Assembly: GCA_963782885.1 (NCBI GenBank)
Contig: CAWALL010000018.1
Coordinates: 1-64,000, forward strand
Source: DATAOG01 sp963782885
GTDB lineage: Bacteria > Pseudomonadota > Alphaproteobacteria > Geminicoccales > Geminicoccaceae
Reading direction: 5' to 3'
Length of the DNA stretch: 64,000 nt
Position 1 is the stretch's first letter; each line of letters begins with the position of its first letter. Shown in pieces: positions 36,051 through 43,319 of the stretch. The notes below the pieces were generated by a model that saw only the letters and a list, made by a program, of their open reading frames with translations, was not told where the DNA came from and ran no database searches. Both the position numbers and the translations under genes were made by a program.

Positions 36051-37052
36051 TCAGTAGTTCTTGCCCGACTCGAGGATGTAGTTGACCTCGTCGGTGACGC
36101 CGAGCCGCTGGGCCTCGCTCTGGACCAGGTCGTGGACGGCGTCGATGAACGGCTGTTTGTCGACCGAGATGATCTCGGTGAAGCGCTCCTTGAGCGCCGT
36201 GCGCGCGTCCTGCTCGGCCATCGCCCAGGCGCCGCGCATGTAGGCCTGCGCCTCCAGGCCTGCCTGCTTGACCGCCTGCTGCTGCTCCGGCGACAGCTTG
36301 TCGTAGACCGTCTTGGACATCAGCAGCATGTCGGGGATGCGGGCGTGCTCGTCGAGCGTATAGTATTTGCTGACCTCGTAGAACTTCATGGTCAGGATCG
36401 AGGGGTCGTTGTTCTCGGCGCCGTCGACCACGCCGGTCTGGAGCGCGTTGTAGAGCTCGCCCCAGGCGATCGGCACGCCGGTGCCGCCCATCGCCTCGAT
36501 GGTCTTGACCTGGACCGGCGAGGCCATGACCCGGATCTTCTTGCCGGCGACGTCGCTGACCGAGCGGATCGGCTGCTCGCTGAAGAAGTTGCGCGAGCCC
36601 GAATCGATGAAGCCGAGCACGACGATGCCCTTGTCCTCGAGCGGCTTGACGAACGCCTGCGCCCGGTCCGAGTTCAGGTAGTCCCAGTAGTGCTGGGAGC
36701 TCTTGAACAGGTAGGGCAGCGAGAACATGTCCATCTGCGGCATGACCTGGGACAGGTTCGAGGCCGAGACGGTCGCGAACGCGATCGTGCCGTTGCGCAG
36801 GCTCTGGACGCTCTCGACCGCGTCGCCGAGGCCGCGGGCATCGTAGACCTCGATCTGGATCTCGCCATCGGTCAATTGCCCGACCCGCTCGGCGAAGAAC
36901 TTGTGGGTCATCGAGACCGGGTGCTCGGGTGGCTGCACGCCATTCAATTTCAGCTGGATCGCCGCCGCCGCCGGCGCCGGCGTGCCGAGCACGCCGAGGC
37001 TCAGGGCCAGCGTCAGCGCGCCGGCCATGGACGCTCGCATCCATTGGTTCAT
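36051..37052 (-). CDS. TRAP transporter substrate-binding protein (DctP)
   Basis: A 333-residue periplasmic protein. The ATG at 37052 (MNQWMRASMAGALTLA) has an AGGAGG-type site (aggaggtttaac) just upstream and starts a good signal peptide ending PAAAA. The mature part reads IQLKLNGVQPPEHPVSMTHK, GEIQIEVYDARGLGDA, the carboxylate-binding Arg region KKIRVMASPVQVKTI and NNDPSILTMKFYEVSKYY, all typical of DctP. The Arg suggests an organic acid ligand. First gene of the dctPQM operon. Confidence 0.94.
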   Translation of the reverse strand: MNQWMRASMAGALTLALSLGVLGTPAPAAAAIQLKLNGVQPPEHPVSMTHKFFAERVGQLTDGEIQIEVYDARGLGDAVESVQSLRNGTIAFATVSASNLSQVMPQMDMFSLPYLFKSSQHYWDYLNSDRAQAFVKPLEDKGIVVLGFIDSGSRNFFSEQPIRSVSDVAGKKIRVMASPVQVKTIEAMGGTGVPIAWGELYNALQTGVVDGAENNDPSILTMKFYEVSKYYTLDEHARIPDMLLMSKTVYDKLSPEQQQAVKQAGLEAQAYMRGAWAMAEQDARTALKERFTEIISVDKQPFIDAVHDLVQSEAQRLGVTDEVNYILESGKNY

Positions 37053-37239
37053 CGTTAAACCTCCTGACTTTAGTTGTTGCTCCGGAGCGATCTCGCGCTC
37101 GCCTGCTGGGGCAACCCTAGGCGACGATCCGGGGCTTGGCAATCTGGCCGGCGCGCAGCATGGCGCCGCTGGACATCGGGAGTTGCAGGAACTACGGTCC
37201 CGTAATTACATTGTAAGCTCCAACGATGGAGACCGCGGC

Positions 37240-37491
37240 ATGAACGTCGATCTCGTGCGCATCGGCAACTCACGGGGGGTCCGGATCCCCAAGCCGATCA
37301 TCGAGCAGTGCGGCTTCGGCGACCGGGTCAGCTTCGCGGTCGAGGGCGACCGGCTGATCATCGGTCCGGCCGGGGCGCCGCGCGCCGGCTGGGCGACCGC
37401 GTTTGCCGAGATGGCGGCCGCCGGCGACGACGCCCCGCTGCTGCCGGACGATCTCGGCTCGCCGTCCGCCGACGCCGCGTGGCAGTGGTAG
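37240..37491 (+). CDS. AbrB/MazE-type antitoxin
   Basis: An 83-residue swapped-hairpin AbrB protein: MNVDLVRIGNSRGVRIPKPI is the DNA-binding half (the GNSRG-(V)RIPKP pattern of MazE), followed by FGDRVSFAVEGDRLIIGP. The C-terminal tail LLPDDLGSPSADAAWQW is acidic/hydrophobic, as in antitoxin tails that block MazF. A GGAG site precedes the ATG at 37240. Its end overlaps the MazF start by a few bases. Confidence 0.9.
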   Translation: MNVDLVRIGNSRGVRIPKPIIEQCGFGDRVSFAVEGDRLIIGPAGAPRAGWATAFAEMAAAGDDAPLLPDDLGSPSADAAWQW

Positions 37492-37817
37492 AGCCGCCGC
37501 AGCGCTACGAGATCTGGCTGCTCGCCCCCGAACCCGCCCGCGCTGCCGGCAGCCGCGAGCCGCGGCCGGCGGTGATCGTCTCGCCCGACGAGATGAACCG
37601 GCACGTGCAGGTGGTGATCGTGGCGCCGATGACGACCGCGGCGCGCGCCTATCCGACCCGCGTGCCAGTGCACTTCGAGGGCAAGGACGGCCAGATCGCC
37701 CTCGACCAGATCCGGACCGTCGACAAGGCGTCGCTGGTGCGGTGTGCTGGCGCTTTGCCCAAAACCACCGCCCGCCAGGTCGCGGACGTGCTGGTCGAGT
37801 TGTTCGCCTACGACTGA
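37485..37817 (+). CDS. MazF/PemK-type mRNA interferase toxin
   Basis: A 110-residue protein. QRYEIWLLAPEPARAAGSRE followed by PRPAVIVSPDEMNRHVQVVI shows the RG(D/E)IW-like first strand and the RP-x-V-IVS strand of MazF/PemK, though the first arginine-glycine turn is RYEIW. VIVAPMTTAARAYPTRVPV is the third element. GTG at 37485 (or 37479) is the likely start, inside the end of mazE. It cleaves RNA unless held by MazE. Confidence 0.88.
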   Translation: MVEPPQRYEIWLLAPEPARAAGSREPRPAVIVSPDEMNRHVQVVIVAPMTTAARAYPTRVPVHFEGKDGQIALDQIRTVDKASLVRCAGALPKTTARQVADVLVELFAYD

Positions 37818-37842
37818 GCGCGCCCGGCCGCCGCCGGCGCCC

Positions 37843-38455
37843 TCATTCCCTGGGCGCGGTCTCGGCCATCGACGGCCGTTTTCCGAATGTCTCGAACCAG
37901 CCGGCGAGCTGCGGCCGGCGCGCCCGCCAGTCGTCGGCGGCGTAGCGGAAATCGAGATAGCCGAGCGCGCAGCCGATCGTGATCGTGCCGATGTCGACGG
38001 CATTGCCGAAGCTTCCGGCCTCGCCCTCGAGGGCGTCGAGCGCGCGGCCGATCTTGCCCTTCTGACCCTCGACCCACTCCGGCCAGCGGCGCGGCTCGGG
38101 CCGGAGGAAGGTCTCGTAGCGGGTGATCACGCCGGCATCGAGGATGCCATCGCCTTCGGCCTGCCGCCGGAGCGCGGTCCAGCGCGCCGGCCCGGCCGCG
38201 GGGAACATTTTGCGCTCCGCCGTGCAGGCCGTCGAGGTATTCGCAGATCACCCGCGAATTGAACAGCGCCATGCCGTCATCGGTCACCAGGCAGGGCACC
38301 TTGCCGAGCGGGTTGTCCCGGTTGACCTCGGCATCGGGCGCGACCGGGCTGACCTTGCGCACGATCAATTCCAGTTTTTCTTTCTGTCCGGTCTCGATCG
38401 CCACCGCCATGACCTTGCGCACATAGGGCGACGCATAAGAATAGTGCAGGCGCAT
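37843..38455 (-). pseudogene. Glutathione S-transferase family gene with one frameshift
   Basis: The N-terminal thioredoxin fold reads MRLHYSYASPYVRKVMAVAI, DNPLGKVPCLVTDDGMALFN and SRVICEYLDGLHGG. After a one-base shift at about 38212-38218 the C-terminal helical domain continues as KMFPAAGPARWTALRRQAEG, DAGVITRYETFLRPEPR and DIGTITIGCALGYLDFRY. The two parts would make a normal 203-residue GST. Extra base lies in GGAGCGC on the coding strand. Real inactivation or an assembly indel are both possible. Substrate unknown. Confidence 0.85.
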
Positions 38456-38624
38456 ATCCTGACCTCCTCCTCACTCCGGGCGACGCCGTCCTGGCTATGA
38501 TCGCTCCGGCTCGACCCTCGGGAAACTGGTTTTCGAGGCCACCACAGCGCCGGCAGGCCGGGAGATCTTCTCACGTCTGCTCGACCCCTCCGATCAAACG
38601 GCAACACAAAAACTCGTCGACGAC

Positions 38625-39314
38625 ATGAACGCCGTCGCCGAAGCCGATGCCGCGGTCCAGAAAGAAACCGAGTGCCCGAAGGCGCGCGACGACAAATGCG
38701 CCCGCTATACAAGCGTAGCCGCCGGCGAGAGCCCCATCAGCCTTACCATCGTCAGGCCGAAGCCTTACCCGGCACCGGCGACCAACTGCTCGATCGGGGT
38801 CTGCTATCGGCTGGCCATGCCTTACCGATTCCGTGTCGATTTCGAACGCAGCGGCTACTCCGTGGAGGAGGTCCATAGCCTGACCAACGGTATGCCGCCG
38901 ATTCCGATCGACTTCGATCGGGCCATCTTCGTTACCAAGGCCACAAGGATAGACTTCGATACCGGGATGTTGAATAAAGTCCACGTCGTGAAGCCGAGCG
39001 AGGGGCTTGAGCTTGCCTCTCTGCCGGTCAGGGTCGTGAAGGCCTTCTTTGGTGCCGTTGCTGAACTCATCCAGCTTCGTGTCAATGTTGGCACGCAGCA
39101 GCAATTGTTGGCGGCCAAAGAGTTAGAGGTCCTGAAGGCCGAGCAAGCGCTCAAAGAGGCGAAGCGCCAGCAGAAAGTGACGGAATTGGCAGCACAGGCG
39201 AACACCGCGTTGTTGATCGCGAGAAGCGATGGCCAAAATCCCGAGCGGGCGCTGCCGGGTTTCGCTAAAGCAGTGAGCGCCTCACAATCACCGCCGGCAA
39301 CCCCGCCGACTTAG
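38625..39314 (+). CDS. Unknown protein with C-terminal coiled coil, possibly 5'-truncated
   Basis: A 229-residue product from the first in-frame ATG. I do not recognise the family. The N-terminal half has conserved-looking stretches: CSIGVCYRLAMPYRFRVDF (paired Cys), SLTNGMPPIPIDFDRAIFV and KATRIDFDTGMLNKVHVVK. Residues about 140-200 (LAAKELEVLKAEQALKEAKR) form a charged coiled coil. The same frame stays open upstream to a TGA at 38460-38462 and reads YDRSGSTLGKLVFEATTAPA and REIFSRLLDPSDQ, which also looks coding, but has no ATG, GTG or TTG. So the true N-terminus, perhaps a signal or lipoprotein peptide, seems lost. Followed by a serine protease gene. Confidence 0.6.
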   Translation: MNAVAEADAAVQKETECPKARDDKCARYTSVAAGESPISLTIVRPKPYPAPATNCSIGVCYRLAMPYRFRVDFERSGYSVEEVHSLTNGMPPIPIDFDRAIFVTKATRIDFDTGMLNKVHVVKPSEGLELASLPVRVVKAFFGAVAELIQLRVNVGTQQQLLAAKELEVLKAEQALKEAKRQQKVTELAAQANTALLIARSDGQNPERALPGFAKAVSASQSPPATPPT

Positions 39315-39349
39315 GACGGGACGGGTTCCCCACGCGTGGAGCCAAGCGA

Positions 39350-39389
39350 GCCAGGAACGGGGGAGCCAGGCGCGCCAGGAACGGGGGAG
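39350..39389 (+). repeat. Two copies of a 16-base direct repeat, period 24
   Basis: GCCAGGAACGGGGGAG occurs at 39350-39365 and 39374-39389, between the coiled-coil gene and the protease gene. The second copy supplies the purine-rich ribosome binding region of the protease. Confidence 0.7.
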
Positions 39390-39394
39390 AGGGA

Positions 39395-40375
39395 ATGACC
39401 AGGCCGAAGAAACGGGACACCAACGCGCTGGCGAGGTCGCGCACCCACGGCAAGCCGTACCGCGAGACCTGGACGCTCGGCAACGGCGGGCTCGCCGACA
39501 TCGAGATGAAGGACGGGTTCCCGGATCATCCGACTCCGCTCCAGTCGAACCGGCTGCACCGGAGCTGGATGGTCGAGGCGAATGGCGGTGGGCTTGTCGA
39601 GCCTGCGATCTTGCTCGATCGCCAACGCGCGATGACGCTGGGGCTCAAATCGAGTTTGGTAGTCCCCGCAACGAACCCAAGAGCGCCCGTACATGAGGCG
39701 GTGTTCGGACGCGATGACGACTGGCGCCGGCAGGAGGACACCGCATCCCCACCATGGAGAGCAGTCTGCTATCTTGAGATAAAGGGGAAATCTGGCAGAG
39801 GACAGGGGACCGGATGGATGATCTCGCCCGACCTGCTCGTCACGGCCGGTCATTGCATCTACGATGCTAACTACGGCGGCGACGGCAAGGCCACGGAAAT
39901 CGTGGCCTACCCGGGTCGGAACAGCAGCAACTTCCCCTATCAACCGGTCGCCTGCGAGGTGGCAGATGCTCATCCGAGCTACGGCGAAGGCACCAATCCA
40001 GGGTATGACATCGGCATCCTCAAACTGAACCGCAAGATCGGCATCGAGATCGGCTGGTTCGGTCTCGCGGTCTACGATCTCCAGCACGCGATGAAGTGCC
40101 TTGTGAATTTAGGCGGCTATCCGACCACCAAGACACCGCAGGGCTCGATGTGGAAAGACGCGGGCCGCATAGAAAGCGGTGATCAGCATTTCTTCTATTA
40201 CTACATTGACACAGAAAAAGGAATGAGCGGTGCCCCGGTCTTCTGGAGCGACGGCCAGCAGCGACTGGCGTTGGCGGTGCATACAACCTGGGACCCGGCG
40301 AAAAACATAAATGGGGGCGTTAGAATTACCAACGAGATTATGGATTGGATCGAGAGCATCAAACGGGCGGCCTAG
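39395..40375 (+). CDS. Trypsin/V8-like serine protease
   Basis: A 326-residue protein with a chymotrypsin-fold protease domain from about residue 125: GTGWMISPDLLVTAGHCIYD (catalytic His), GTNPGYDIGILKLNRKIG (catalytic Asp) and YIDTEKGMSGAPVFWSDG (GxSG-type catalytic Ser), then LALAVHTTWDPAKNINGGVR. It resembles glutamyl-endopeptidase/V8-type trypsin-like proteases. No signal peptide is visible; the first 120 residues form an extra N-terminal domain of unknown kind, perhaps a propeptide or partner-binding part. GC is lower than the core genes. It follows the unknown coiled-coil gene by 80 bases and is next to an IS66 element. Confidence 0.85.
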   Translation: MTRPKKRDTNALARSRTHGKPYRETWTLGNGGLADIEMKDGFPDHPTPLQSNRLHRSWMVEANGGGLVEPAILLDRQRAMTLGLKSSLVVPATNPRAPVHEAVFGRDDDWRRQEDTASPPWRAVCYLEIKGKSGRGQGTGWMISPDLLVTAGHCIYDANYGGDGKATEIVAYPGRNSSNFPYQPVACEVADAHPSYGEGTNPGYDIGILKLNRKIGIEIGWFGLAVYDLQHAMKCLVNLGGYPTTKTPQGSMWKDAGRIESGDQHFFYYYIDTEKGMSGAPVFWSDGQQRLALAVHTTWDPAKNINGGVRITNEIMDWIESIKRAA

Positions 40376-40651
40376 GGCGGAAGCGCCGGCTCTCCGGGAG
40401 ACGAACAGTCCGCTGGCGACTGCCTCTTACTTGCCGGAAGGCGCTCGGCGCCGCCGGTGTCGGGCGCCCCGAAGCACCGGCTCGCTTTTGCATTGTGTCG
40501 CGGTCGACCGGATCGAGCAGCTTCGTCAGGCAGTGTCCACGCTCACAGGCATCTCGACTTGGCCAAGAGGCCGAGGTCATCGCCGTCTGAGGGACCGGTG
40601 ATGCGTCCGACAATCGCTGACCCAGCCAGCGCAACTTCGTGGTCCGCCTCC
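40376..40651. other. Non-coding stretch left of the IS66 element
   Basis: No gene, RNA or repeat that I can support. It continues, if the IS is taken out, with about 100 bases at 43219-43319; the joined sequence also gives no recognisable protein. Confidence 0.5.
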
Positions 40652-40659
40652 GTCTCAAT
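40652..40659. repeat. IS66 target-site duplication, left copy
   Basis: GTCTCAAT, identical to 43211-43218 on the other side of the element. Confidence 0.92.
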
Positions 40660-40711
40660 GTAAGCCTCCGGTGACGGCCGCGGTGCGAATGGGTTGACGG
40701 GAGTTCCGATG

Positions 40712-42358
40712 TCAGGCGGCGATCGATGAAGGGGCCGGCCGCCACGCCCAGGGCAGAAGCGCGGGCAGCCGCGACATAGGCAGGTCGGCGATGCGGGCGA
40801 GGACATCCGCGAGCCAGGCCTGCGGGTCGACGTCGTTGAGCTTGGCGGTGGTGATCAGCGTGTACATGAAGGCGGTCCTGTCGCCCCCGCGCTCGGAGCC
40901 GCAGAACAGCCATGACTTGCGCCCGAGAGCCACACCGCGCAGGCTGCGCTCGGCGGCGTTGTTGCTGAGGCAGATCCGGCCGTCCTCGAGGAAGCGGGCG
41001 AAGCGGTCCCAGCGCTTGAGCATGTAGTCCATCGCCTGGGCGACGCTCGCGTGACGGGAGAGACGCTCGCGCTCGCTGCGCATCCAGGTCTCGAGATCGG
41101 CGACCAGTGGTGCCACCTCTGCGCGGCGCACGGCGAGACGGGTGGCGCGGTCGGCGCCGTTGATCGTACGCTCGAGATCGAAGATCTCATCGATCCGCCT
41201 CACCGCCTCGAGCGCCAGCGGGGAGATCGGCTTGGCGTCCTTACCGCACCGCGCGTTGGCGGCGATGTCGGCAAGCTCGAAGAACTTGCGCCGGCCATGG
41301 GCCCAACATAGCGCCTCGGTCACCGCGCGCGGCGGGCGATCGGCCTCGTACAGGGCCCCGAAGCCCGCATAGGCATCGGCCTGCAGCACGCCGGCCCATC
41401 CTTCCAGGTGCCGCTTCGGATGCTCGCCACGGCGATTGCGCGAGAACTGGAACAGCGCGGCCGGCGGCGCGCTACCGCCGAACGGACGGTCGTCGCGGAC
41501 GTAGACCCAAAGCCGGCCCTTGTCGGTCTTGCCCTTGGCCAGCACCGGCACCGGCGTGTCGTCGCCATGAAGACGCTCGGCCGCCAGGACATGGGCCTCG
41601 ATCAACGCGTGCAAGGGCGCGAGCGCGACGGCGCACGCGCCCACCTGGTCGGCGAGCGTCGACAGGCTGAGCTCGACGCCCTCGCGGGCATAGCGCTCCG
41701 CCTGCCGGTTGAGCGGCTGATGCTGGCCGAACTTCTCGAACAGGATCATCGCCAGCAGGCTCGGGCCCGCCCAACCCCGCGACGTCGGGTGGAAGGGAGC
41801 CGGCGGTTGGGTGATCCGCTCGCAGTCCCGGCAGGTGAACTTCTCGCGCACGGTCTGGACCACCTTCCACTGGCGCGGGACGACTTCCAGCGTCTCGGTG
41901 ACGTCCTCGCCGAGCTTCGCGATCCGCCCGGAGCCGCAGCAGCCGCAGGTGGCGGGCGCTTCGATCACCACGCGCTCGCGCGGCAGATGCTCAGGAAACG
42001 GCTTACGAACCCGGCGCCGGCGCGTGAATGTGCGCACGGGCGTCGAAGCCCGCGCCGCGGCCTGCTCGGCCCTGAGCTCGTCTTCGGTGGCGGTCGCCTC
42101 GAGCTCCTCGAGCTGCAGCTCGAGCTGGTCGAGGAGCCGAGCCTTGCGCTCCGACTTCTGACCATGGAGCTCGCGCCGCAGCTTCAGGATCTCGAGCTTG
42201 AGGGCTGCGATCACGGCTTCGCTGCTGGCCAGCACCGCCTGCGCTCGGGTCGCCTCCGCAACCGCGCGCGTAGCCTCGGTCTCGGCCGCCTGGGCCCGCG
42301 CCTCGGCGGCGGCGAGCGCCGCGCGCAAGGCATCGAGATCTTCTCGATCCGCCGCCAT
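40712..42358 (-). CDS. tnpC: IS66 transposase TnpC
   Basis: A 548-residue DDE transposase. It has the N-terminal coiled coil (ALKLEILKLRRELHGQKSER), a zinc-finger-like part (CGCCGSGRIAKLGEDV, then KFTCRDCERITQPPAPF) and the catalytic core: RLHGDDTPVPVLAKGKTDKG (first Asp), LQADAYAGFGALYEADRP (second Asp) and ICLSNNAAERSLRGVALGRK (Glu), ending with SLLTTAKLN-like ITTAKLNDVDPQAWL. Full length and undamaged. Confidence 0.96.
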   Translation of the reverse strand: MAADREDLDALRAALAAAEARAQAAETEATRAVAEATRAQAVLASSEAVIAALKLEILKLRRELHGQKSERKARLLDQLELQLEELEATATEDELRAEQAAARASTPVRTFTRRRRVRKPFPEHLPRERVVIEAPATCGCCGSGRIAKLGEDVTETLEVVPRQWKVVQTVREKFTCRDCERITQPPAPFHPTSRGWAGPSLLAMILFEKFGQHQPLNRQAERYAREGVELSLSTLADQVGACAVALAPLHALIEAHVLAAERLHGDDTPVPVLAKGKTDKGRLWVYVRDDRPFGGSAPPAALFQFSRNRRGEHPKRHLEGWAGVLQADAYAGFGALYEADRPPRAVTEALCWAHGRRKFFELADIAANARCGKDAKPISPLALEAVRRIDEIFDLERTINGADRATRLAVRRAEVAPLVADLETWMRSERERLSRHASVAQAMDYMLKRWDRFARFLEDGRICLSNNAAERSLRGVALGRKSWLFCGSERGGDRTAFMYTLITTAKLNDVDPQAWLADVLARIADLPMSRLPALLPWAWRPAPSSIAA

Positions 42359-42424
42359 GACTTCGATTGTACACGATGAGCCAAAGATGTCGAAGTCAAA
42401 GTGAAGGTATCGGCGCCTTTCCTG

Positions 42425-42772
42425 TCATCCTGCCTTCAACGGACGCCAGGTCCTCTGCGGATTCCTCCAATCAATCCCTTCGAGCAGATAGCCGAGCTGT
42501 GCCGGTGTGATCGCGACGACACCATTGGTCGGCGACGGCCAGAGGAAGCGACCCCGCTCCAGGCGCTTGGCGTAGAGCGAGAAGCCGAGCCCGTCGTGCC
42601 AGAGAATCTTGATCAAGTCACCTCGGCGGCCACGAAAGGCAAAGACATCGCCCGCGTGCGGGTCGCGACCAAGGTTCTGCTGCACCTGCAACGCCAGGCT
42701 GTTCATGCCGCGGCGCATGTCGGTCACGCCCGCCGCCAACCACACCCGCACCCCCGCCGGCACCGGGATCAT
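42425..42772 (-). CDS. tnpB: IS66 accessory protein TnpB
   Basis: A 115-residue protein of the IS66 Orf2 family (not the Cas12-like TnpB). It reads MIPVPAGVRVWLAAGVTDMR, RGMNSLALQVQQNLGRDPHA, FRGRRGDLIKILWHDGLGFS and LYAKRLERGRFLWP. Needed with TnpA for IS66 transposition. Its ATG overlaps the tnpA stop (ATGA). Confidence 0.95.
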   Translation of the reverse strand: MIPVPAGVRVWLAAGVTDMRRGMNSLALQVQQNLGRDPHAGDVFAFRGRRGDLIKILWHDGLGFSLYAKRLERGRFLWPSPTNGVVAITPAQLGYLLEGIDWRNPQRTWRPLKAG

Positions 42773-43167
42773 GCGCGCGCCACCACCGCCAGCACCCGAA
42801 CCAGCGCCGCCTCGTCGACGTCCGCGCCCGCCAACACGCGATATCCATTCGGCGTGACGATCTCGATCCGGCTTGGCACCGGCGCTGGAGCGGGGCGCTC
42901 GTCGACCACCACCGCCGGCACGAAGCCGCCCGGCGCCGCATCGACCAGCGCGCCGGCACGGTAGACCTTGCGCCACGCGAACAGCAACGAGGGCGAGATC
43001 CCGTGGCGCCGCGCCGTCGCCGAGGCCTGGCGCCAGCCGGCAAAGCTCTCCTCGACGATCCGCAGCTTCGCCTCGGCCGACCACCGCCGGCGCCGCCCGA
43101 GCTCCACCACCTCGAGCCGCTGAACCTGCGCACTGTCCTTACGCCTATCCATAAGGACAGTCCGCAC
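42769..43167 (-). CDS. tnpA: IS66 accessory protein TnpA
   Basis: A 132-residue DNA-binding protein of the IS66 Orf1/IS3-like helix-turn-helix kind: RRRWSAEAKLRIVEESFAGW followed by RQASATARRHGISPSLLFAW and RKVYRAGALV. First gene of the element. ATG at 43167 or 43152. Confidence 0.93.
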   Translation of the reverse strand: MRTVLMDRRKDSAQVQRLEVVELGRRRRWSAEAKLRIVEESFAGWRQASATARRHGISPSLLFAWRKVYRAGALVDAAPGGFVPAVVVDERPAPAPVPSRIEIVTPNGYRVLAGADVDEAALVRVLAVVARA

Positions 43168-43210
43168 CCCACCGCCTGCTACCGCAAGGCGGCCCTCACC
43201 GCAGGGTTAC

Positions 43211-43218
43211 GTCTCAAT
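43211..43218. repeat. IS66 target-site duplication, right copy
   Basis: GTCTCAAT, identical to 40652-40659. Confidence 0.92.
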
Positions 43219-43319
43219 CCGCTGAAGGTCTCATGCTGGACACTCTCAGGTCAGGCCCCATCATGGCTCCGGTGGGTGCCGAGTTACGGATCGCAACCGC
43301 GCCACTAGTGATCCAAGCT

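Larger units (their letters stand above)
40660..43210. mobile_element. IS66-family insertion sequence, complete
   Basis: A 2551-base element with three genes (tnpA, tnpB, tnpC) on the minus strand. The ends are imperfect inverted repeats of about 27 bases: left starts GTAAGCCTCCGGTGACGGCC at 40660; the reverse complement of the right end starts GTAACCCTGCGGTGAGGGCC at 43210. The 8 bases GTCTCAAT occur directly outside both ends (40652-40659 and 43211-43218), the target duplication size of IS66. Intact genes plus a perfect duplication suggest a fairly recent insertion. Confidence 0.95.

Noticed and set aside
37053..37239. Short minus-strand frame with MLRAGQIAKPRIVA as a gene fragment
   Set aside because: Too short, no family match that I trust.
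42425..42772. Possible link of TnpB to RNA-guided nucleases
   Set aside because: This is the unrelated IS66 Orf2 protein; no RuvC motifs or omega RNA.
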